Source of the DNA: JAFARZ01 sp035651595
GTDB taxonomy: Bacteria; Actinomycetota; Actinomycetes; Streptosporangiales; Streptosporangiaceae
Reading direction: 5' to 3'
NCBI GenBank assembly: GCA_035651595.1
Contig: DASRFJ010000249.1
Coordinates: 1-40,003, forward strand
Length of the DNA stretch: 40,003 nucleotides
The first letter of the stretch is position 1. Every line of letters begins with the position of its first letter. Of the stretch, positions 35,269-40,003 are shown piece by piece. The position numbers and the translations under genes were made by a program. The notes under the pieces are model-generated. The model saw only the letters and a program-made list of their open reading frames with translations. It was not told the origin of the DNA and searched no databases.

Positions 35269-36006
35269 ATGGATTCGCAGTGGGCGCTCGATCGCAGCAG
35301 CCCGATCCCGCTCTACTTCCAGATCGCGGAGAACCTCAAGCTGGCCATCACCCAGGGCACACTTAAACCCGGTGACCGGCTCGACAACGAACTCGATCTG
35401 ACCGAACGGCTGGGGGTTTCCCGGCCAACCGTCCGGCAGGCGGTACAACGGCTGGTGGACCAGGGACTCGTGGTCCGCCGGCGTGGCCTCGGCACCATAG
35501 TGACGACCCCGCGGATCCTCCGCTCGGTGGCGCTCACCAGCCTGTACGACGACCTTTCCGCGACCGGCAGGCACCCGGCCACCACCGTGCTCGGGGTCAC
35601 CGAGACCGCGGCGGACGAGGAACTGGCGGCGACGCTGTCGCTGCCGCCAGGCTCGCCGGTGCTGTTCGTGGAGCGCCTCCGGCTCGCCGACGGCACTCCG
35701 CTGGCGCTGATGCACAACTACCTCCCGGCCGGGTTGCTTGGACCCGAACCCGCCGACGCGCTGGAGAAGGCGGGGCTGTACGAACTGCTCCGCAAGCGCG
35801 GCATCCAGCTCCAGGCGGGGGAGCAGGTCATCGCCGCGCGCAAGGCCGCCGGGCACGAGGCGAAACTGCTCGAGGCGCCGCGCGGCGCGACCGTGCTGAC
35901 GATGACGCGCACCACGTTCGACGAGCACGGCAAGCCGGTCGAGCACGGCAGTCACGCCTACCTGGCCGACCGGTACTCGTTCCGGATGACCCTGGTGGCG
36001 CATTGA
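35269..36006 (+). CDS. GntR-family regulator (HutC/UTRA type)
   Basis: 245 aa. An N-terminal winged helix of the GntR family (about 10-75): IPLYFQIAENLKLAITQGTL, LGVSRPTVRQAVQRLVDQGL, VVRRRGLGTIV. The UTRA ligand-binding domain spans ~95-240: SVALTSLYDDLSATGRHPAT, VLFVERLRLADGTPLALMHN and FRMTLVAH. It is divergent from the ABC operon and convergent with iolD (8-bp gap), so it is a good candidate to control both in response to inositol or a breakdown product (inferred from position). Confidence 0.92.
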   Translation: MDSQWALDRSSPIPLYFQIAENLKLAITQGTLKPGDRLDNELDLTERLGVSRPTVRQAVQRLVDQGLVVRRRGLGTIVTTPRILRSVALTSLYDDLSATGRHPATTVLGVTETAADEELAATLSLPPGSPVLFVERLRLADGTPLALMHNYLPAGLLGPEPADALEKAGLYELLRKRGIQLQAGEQVIAARKAAGHEAKLLEAPRGATVLTMTRTTFDEHGKPVEHGSHAYLADRYSFRMTLVAH

Positions 36007-36014
36007 TCCAGGCC

Positions 36015-37835
36015 TCACAGGAGGGGCCGCTGCCGCTTCTTGTCCCGCTCGTACGCTGACCGGGCATCGCGGGTCGAGGCCAGTTCCGACACCTCGGCCA
36101 CCGGCACGTCCCACCAGGCCTCGCTGGACGGCGCCGGGATCATCGGGTCTGTCTCGATGTACACCATCGTGGTGCGGTCCGCCGCCCGCGCCTTCTCCAG
36201 CGCGGCACGGAACTCATCGATAGTACGAGATCGGAATACTTGAGCGCCGAGGCTCGCGGCGTTCGCCGCCAGGTCGGCGTGGAACCGGTAGCTGGTGCCG
36301 AACCGCTGCGAGCCGACCGACTCCGACAGGTTGCCGATCGACGCATAGCCGTGGTTGTCCACGCAGACGACGACCAGCTTGATGCCCTCCTGCATGGCGG
36401 TAACCAGCTCGCTCGACATCATCAGGTAGGAGCCGTCGCCGACCAGCACGAACACCTCGCGGTCCGGTGCGGCCAGCTTCGCGCCGAGCCCGCCGGCGAT
36501 CTCGTAGCCCATGCAGGAGTAGCCGTATTCCACGTGGTAGCTGCCGGGATCGCCGGTGCGCCACAGCTTGTGCAGGTCGCCGGGCATCGAGCCGGCCGCG
36601 GTCAGCACGATGTCGCCTGGTGCGGCGACGTCGTTGACCACGCCGAGCACCTCGGCCTGCGCCGGGAGCGGCTCGTGCCGCGTGCGGTACGCGGCGTCCA
36701 CCGCCGCATCCCACCGGTTAGCTAGTACGGCTGTCCGAGCGAGCAAGTCCGGCGGCGCGGACCACCCGGCCAGCGCCGCGGTCAGCGCCTCCAGCGCGGC
36801 GCGGGCGTCCGCGGTGACCGCGACGCCGGCCTGTTTGGCCGTGTCCATCGCGGCCACGTTCACGTTCACGAACCGCACGTCCGGGTCGCCGAAGACGGTG
36901 CGCGAGGCGGTCGTGAAGTCGGTCCACCTGGTGCCCACGCCGATCACCACGTCCGCCTCGTGGGCGAGCTCGTTGGCCGCTGTCGTCCCGGTCGCGCCGA
37001 GCGCGCCCACGCACAGCGGATCGGCCGAGCGCATCGTGCTCTTTCCCGCCTGGGTCTGCGCTACCGGGATGCCGGCCGCGGCCGCGAACGCGCGCAGCGC
37101 ATCAGTCGCCTCGGCGTACAGCACCCCGCCGCCGGCCACGATCAGCGGCCGTCGCGCGCCGCGGATCAACTCGGCGGCGCTGGCCAGCGCGGCCGGATCC
37201 GGTGGCGTCCGCGGGACGTGCCAGATCCGCTCGCGGAACAGTCCGGCCGGCCAGTCGTACGCCTCCGCCTGGACGTCCTGCGGCAGCGCCAGCGTCACCG
37301 CTCCCGTTTCCGCGGGGTCGGTGAGCACGCGCATGGCGGCGAGCAGCGCGGACGGAAGCTGCTCCGGCCGCCACACCCGGTCGAAGTACCTGGACACCGG
37401 CCGGAAACTGTCGTTGACGCTCACATCCCAGCCGCCGGGGTACTCGAGCTGCTGGAGCACGGGGTCGGCCGCCCGGGTGGCGAACACGTCACCGGGCAGC
37501 AGCAGCACCGGGAGCCGGCTGATCGTCGCCAGCGCCGCGCCGGTGACCATGTTCGTCGCGCCGGGCCCGATCGACGACGTGCAGGCGAGCGTCGACATCC
37601 GGTTCCTGGTCCTGGCGAACGCGGCGGCGGCGTGCACCATCGCCTGCTCGTTGCGCCCCTGGAAATAGGGGCTCTGTGATTCCAGCAAGGCCTGGCCGAC
37701 CCCCGCCACGTTGCCGTGCCCGAATATCCCGAAATAGCCCTCGATCAGCCGGTGTTCGGTGCCGTCGCGCTCGGTGCGCTGCGCGGCGAGAAACCGGATC
37801 AGCGCCTGCCCCACGGTCAGTCTCACGGTCGTCAC
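36015..37835 (-). CDS. iolD: Trihydroxycyclohexanedione hydrolase IolD
   Basis: IolD opens the ring of 3D-(3,5/4)-trihydroxycyclohexane-1,2-dione in myo-inositol catabolism using thiamine diphosphate. The 606-aa protein has the three TPP-enzyme domains. The PYR domain has GYFGIFGHGNVAGVGQALLE and GRNEQAMVHAAAAFAR. The central domain has PLIVAGGGVLYAEA. The PP domain has GYSCMGYEIAGGLGAKLAAP and the TPP motif GDGSYLMM, ending CVDN. The GTG start at 37835 overlaps the iolB TGA (GTGA) and was chosen over the in-frame ATG at 37886, which lies inside iolB. It is the last gene of the minus-strand iol operon. Confidence 0.96.
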   Translation of the reverse strand: MTTVRLTVGQALIRFLAAQRTERDGTEHRLIEGYFGIFGHGNVAGVGQALLESQSPYFQGRNEQAMVHAAAAFARTRNRMSTLACTSSIGPGATNMVTGAALATISRLPVLLLPGDVFATRAADPVLQQLEYPGGWDVSVNDSFRPVSRYFDRVWRPEQLPSALLAAMRVLTDPAETGAVTLALPQDVQAEAYDWPAGLFRERIWHVPRTPPDPAALASAAELIRGARRPLIVAGGGVLYAEATDALRAFAAAAGIPVAQTQAGKSTMRSADPLCVGALGATGTTAANELAHEADVVIGVGTRWTDFTTASRTVFGDPDVRFVNVNVAAMDTAKQAGVAVTADARAALEALTAALAGWSAPPDLLARTAVLANRWDAAVDAAYRTRHEPLPAQAEVLGVVNDVAAPGDIVLTAAGSMPGDLHKLWRTGDPGSYHVEYGYSCMGYEIAGGLGAKLAAPDREVFVLVGDGSYLMMSSELVTAMQEGIKLVVVCVDNHGYASIGNLSESVGSQRFGTSYRFHADLAANAASLGAQVFRSRTIDEFRAALEKARAADRTTMVYIETDPMIPAPSSEAWWDVPVAEVSELASTRDARSAYERDKKRQRPLL

Positions 37836-38572
37836 TTCCACTGCTCCCGGATCCAGGAATGGGCGGGGTCGTCGCAGATAAGCCATTCCCGCTTACCCGG
37901 GCCGGCCATCACGTTCAGGTAGTACATCTGGTAGCCCGGCACGGCCATCGCCGGGCCGTGGAAGCCGTTGGGGATCAGCACGACGTCGCCGGTGCGGACT
38001 TCGGCGAGCACGTGCTCGGCCTTCAGGTATCCCATACCAGGACCCACCGGACCGTCCTGCACCTCGAAGTAATAAATCTCTTCCAGAACAGACTCGCCAG
38101 GTCGTTCGGTGTCATGTTTGTGCGGGGGGAAAGACGACCAGTTGCCAGCCGGCGTGAGAACCTCACAGGCGATCAGCCGGTCCGCGGCAAGCACGTCGGG
38201 CGTCCCGAAATTGTGCACCGTGCGGGCGCACGCCCCCGCGCCGCGGTATTCGACGCGGACGTCGGCCGCGGCGATGTGACGGGGCGGGTAGGCGCGTTCG
38301 GCGCGCGCGGTCGCGAGCGCGAAGCGGCCGGTGCCGGCGAGGGTGAACGCGGTGCCGCGCGGCAGGTAGAGCGAGTCGGTGACCCCGGCGAACGGGTCAG
38401 GTCGTCCTGCCAACTCGGTCCGCCCGGTTCCATAGTCGACCGTGCACGAGCCGGATAGTGGCAGCACGACAGCTTCGTCGTCGCCGGTCGTGCCGGAGTA
38501 CGTGTCGTGCACGATGCGCAGGCCGGTGAAACCCCAGCCGGCCGATTCCGGGGTCACCTCGATGGCGCTCAT
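37832..38572 (-). CDS. iolB: 5-deoxy-glucuronate isomerase IolB
   Basis: IolB converts 5-deoxy-D-glucuronate to 2-deoxy-5-keto-gluconate, the step after IolD. The 246-aa bicupin protein has TGLRIVHDTYSGTTGDDEAV near the start, the metal-site stretch NWSSFPPHKHDTERPGESVL then EEIYYFEVQ, and GDVVLIPNGFHGPAMAVPGY with MYYLNVMAGP. ATG 38572 overlaps the stop of the preceding barrel-protein gene by four bases (ATGA). The frame is open to 38908, but that part runs through the upstream gene. Confidence 0.95.
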   Translation of the reverse strand: MSAIEVTPESAGWGFTGLRIVHDTYSGTTGDDEAVVLPLSGSCTVDYGTGRTELAGRPDPFAGVTDSLYLPRGTAFTLAGTGRFALATARAERAYPPRHIAAADVRVEYRGAGACARTVHNFGTPDVLAADRLIACEVLTPAGNWSSFPPHKHDTERPGESVLEEIYYFEVQDGPVGPGMGYLKAEHVLAEVRTGDVVLIPNGFHGPAMAVPGYQMYYLNVMAGPGKREWLICDDPAHSWIREQWK

Positions 38573-39450
38573 GCGTGCACCAAGGCGCAGGCGGCGTCGA
38601 CGGCGGCGGCCACGTCGCCATCCTCCGGGTAGAGCAGGGCGCGGCCGACCACGAAACCGCGGACGCCGGGCAGCGCGAGGGCGGCCTGCCAGCGCGCGTA
38701 GGTGTCCCCGGCCGATCCGTCGGGATCGCCGCCGAGCAGGACCACGGGCAGGGTGGTCGCGGCCATGACTTCGGCCATGTCGTCGGCGACCGGCAGCTTG
38801 AGCCACGTGTAGCCGCTGGTGGCGCCCAGGCCGGAGGCGATCGCCACGGACCTGACGACCGCCGGGGCGGACAGGTCGTTGACCACTCGGCCGTCGACCC
38901 GGCGGCACCAGAACGGCTCCAGCATGGCGATCAGCTGCCGCGAAGCCAGGTCGGTGACGGCGCGCCCCGCGGACTCCAGCGTCCGCGCGCTCCCCGCGTC
39001 GGCCGGGTCGATGCGGGTCAGCATCTTGCCGCCGTCCAGGCCCATCGCCGCGATCGTCGCCGCGTCGTAGCCGGTGAACCTGTCGTCCAGCTCGAACGAC
39101 GCACCCTGGAGGCCGCCGCGGTTCATCGAGCCGATGACGACCTTGTCATCGAGCGCGCCGAGCAGCAGCAGGTCCTCCACGATGTCGGCGGTGGCGAGCA
39201 GGCCGTCCACGCCGGGCCTGGCCAGCGCGATCAGCAGGCGCCGCAGCAGGTCATAGCGATCGGCCATGGCATTGGTGACGCCGCGCACGCCGAGCGCGCC
39301 GCGGGCCGGATGATCCGCGGCGACGATCATCAGCCGGCCGTCGGCGCGCAGCAGCGGGCGGCGTTTGCGGCCGGCCGCGCGGGCGGCGATCAGCTCCGGG
39401 CACCTCGCGCGGAGGTCGCGAAGCCCGGCGAAGGCCTCAAGCTCAGCCAT
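38569..39450 (-). CDS. Aldolase-like TIM-barrel protein of the iol operon (Cgl0158 type)
   Basis: 293 aa. It resembles the Cgl0158-type (beta/alpha)8 proteins found between iolC and iolB in actinobacterial inositol clusters. Features: RLMIVAADHPARGALGV near the N-terminus, IGSMNRGGLQGASFELDDRF, a possible Schiff-base Lys in SGYTWLKLPV, and LPVVLLGGDPDG followed by GVRGFVVGRALLYP. By position and fold it probably cleaves 2-deoxy-5-keto-gluconate 6-phosphate (the IolJ step), but this is inferred. ATG 39450 overlaps the iolC stop by 8 bp (ATGGCTGA) and its stop overlaps iolB. Confidence 0.85.
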   Translation of the reverse strand: MAELEAFAGLRDLRARCPELIAARAAGRKRRPLLRADGRLMIVAADHPARGALGVRGVTNAMADRYDLLRRLLIALARPGVDGLLATADIVEDLLLLGALDDKVVIGSMNRGGLQGASFELDDRFTGYDAATIAAMGLDGGKMLTRIDPADAGSARTLESAGRAVTDLASRQLIAMLEPFWCRRVDGRVVNDLSAPAVVRSVAIASGLGATSGYTWLKLPVADDMAEVMAATTLPVVLLGGDPDGSAGDTYARWQAALALPGVRGFVVGRALLYPEDGDVAAAVDAACALVHA

Positions 39451-40003
39451 CGGCGGCCTGCAGGAAATCCTCGACCTCTTGGGTGGTGGGCATCGCCGAC
39501 GAGCACTCGAGCCTGGTGGTGACGATCGCGCCGGCCGCGTTCGCGAACCGGATCGTCCGGTCGAGCGGCCAGCCGGCCAGCAGTCCGTGACACAGCGCGC
39601 CGCCGAACCCGTCACCGGCACCGATGCCGTTGACCACGTCCACCCGGATCGGCGGCACCTCGACGGTCTCTGTGCGGGTTTTCGCGTACACGCCGTCCGG
39701 TCCGCGCTTGACCACGGCGAGTTCGACTCCGACGTCGAGCAGCGCCTGTGCGGCCTTCTCGGCGTCGGTCGTGCCGACCGCGGTGTCGCATTCGTCGAGG
39801 TTGCCGACCGCGACCGTGACGTGCGGGAGCGCACGCTGGACCTGGGTTCGTGCGGCCTCGCGCGACGGCCAGAAGGACGGGCGGTAGTCCAGGTCGAGCA
39901 CGGTGAGCGGTTTCCTGGCGCGGGTTTCCCACGCGGCGAAGTGCGCGGCCCGGCTCGGTTCCTGGCTGAGCCCGGTCACCGTGGTCCAGAACAGCCGCGC
40001 GTC
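39443..40003 (-). CDS. iolC: 5-dehydro-2-deoxygluconokinase IolC (C-terminal part)
   Basis: The N-terminal part lies beyond the window end; about 186 residues are visible. PfkB/ribokinase fold: TVLDLDYRPSFWPS, VGNLDECDTAVG, VKRGPDGVYAKT and the catalytic GIGAGDGFGGALCHGLLAGW with its Asp base. IolC phosphorylates 2-deoxy-5-keto-gluconate. The context (barrel protein, iolB, iolD directly downstream with overlaps) supports iolC rather than another sugar kinase. Confidence 0.9.
   Translation of the reverse strand, partial: DARLFWTTVTGLSQEPSRAAHFAAWETRARKPLTVLDLDYRPSFWPSREAARTQVQRALPHVTVAVGNLDECDTAVGTTDAEKAAQALLDVGVELAVVKRGPDGVYAKTRTETVEVPPIRVDVVNGIGAGDGFGGALCHGLLAGWPLDRTIRFANAAGAIVTTRLECSSAMPTTQEVEDFLQAADG

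Noticed and set aside
36240..37679. Plus-strand frames opposite iolD
   Set aside because: Shadows of a well-supported IolD reading frame.

Overview
The window is high-GC DNA of an actinomycete, probably a filamentous soil type. The evidence is the dnaK-grpE-dnaJ-hspR heat-shock operon under HAIR operators, two F420-type luciferase-like oxidoreductases, an XRE/DUF397 regulator pair, an EtfD-like membrane iron-sulfur protein, dcd beside tRNA-Gly, and frequent GTG starts with ATGA/GTGA overlaps. I cannot settle genus or order from the sequence alone.

Layout. 1-1409: end of a low-complexity protein and a TPR-like protein. 1372-8384: heat-shock operon on the minus strand (dnaK, grpE, dnaJ, hspR, clpB), with two HAIR boxes upstream of dnaK. 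8385-11204: an accessory-looking stretch with a structured leader, a ~550-aa protein of unknown function, three 17-bp direct repeats, and a decayed ECF sigma factor with its probable promoter. 11205-13382: EtfD-like Fe-S membrane protein. 13418-16312: a lower-GC island with two minus-strand genes resembling integrative-element genes, an operator-like region, and an XRE-DUF5753/DUF397 pair. 16316-17034: dcd and tRNA-Gly(CCC). 17067-20009: divergent MFS exporter and MarR regulator with twin operators, then a proline iminopeptidase. 20025-27529: a divergent cluster. On the minus strand it has an Lrp regulator, a glutamine-synthetase-like ligase, a Dabb protein and an APC permease. On the plus strand it has an aminotransferase, a cupin, a degenerate SDR and an LLM oxidoreductase. 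This looks like uptake and breakdown of an amine or amino acid. 27542-31793: secreted lipase, divergent UMP-kinase paralogue, AraC/VOC pair and a second LLM oxidoreductase. 32052-40003: an FrcBCA-type ABC importer, a GntR/UTRA regulator and a myo-inositol catabolic operon (iolC, aldolase-like barrel protein, iolB, iolD), cut by the window end.

The most interesting observations are four. First, the unknown protein at 8875-10521 sits between a chain of hairpins and iteron-like repeats, so it may be a self-contained mobile or regulatory unit. Second, a family of C-rich/G-rich palindromes recurs in the window; one copy lies in frame inside clpB and a near-identical module lies between an ABC binding-protein gene and its permease gene. 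Third, an SDR has lost its whole catalytic tetrad inside a conserved-looking catabolic operon. Fourth, an Lrp reading frame runs 451 bp into the next gene without a stop. No CRISPR array, rRNA operon or complete insertion sequence was seen.
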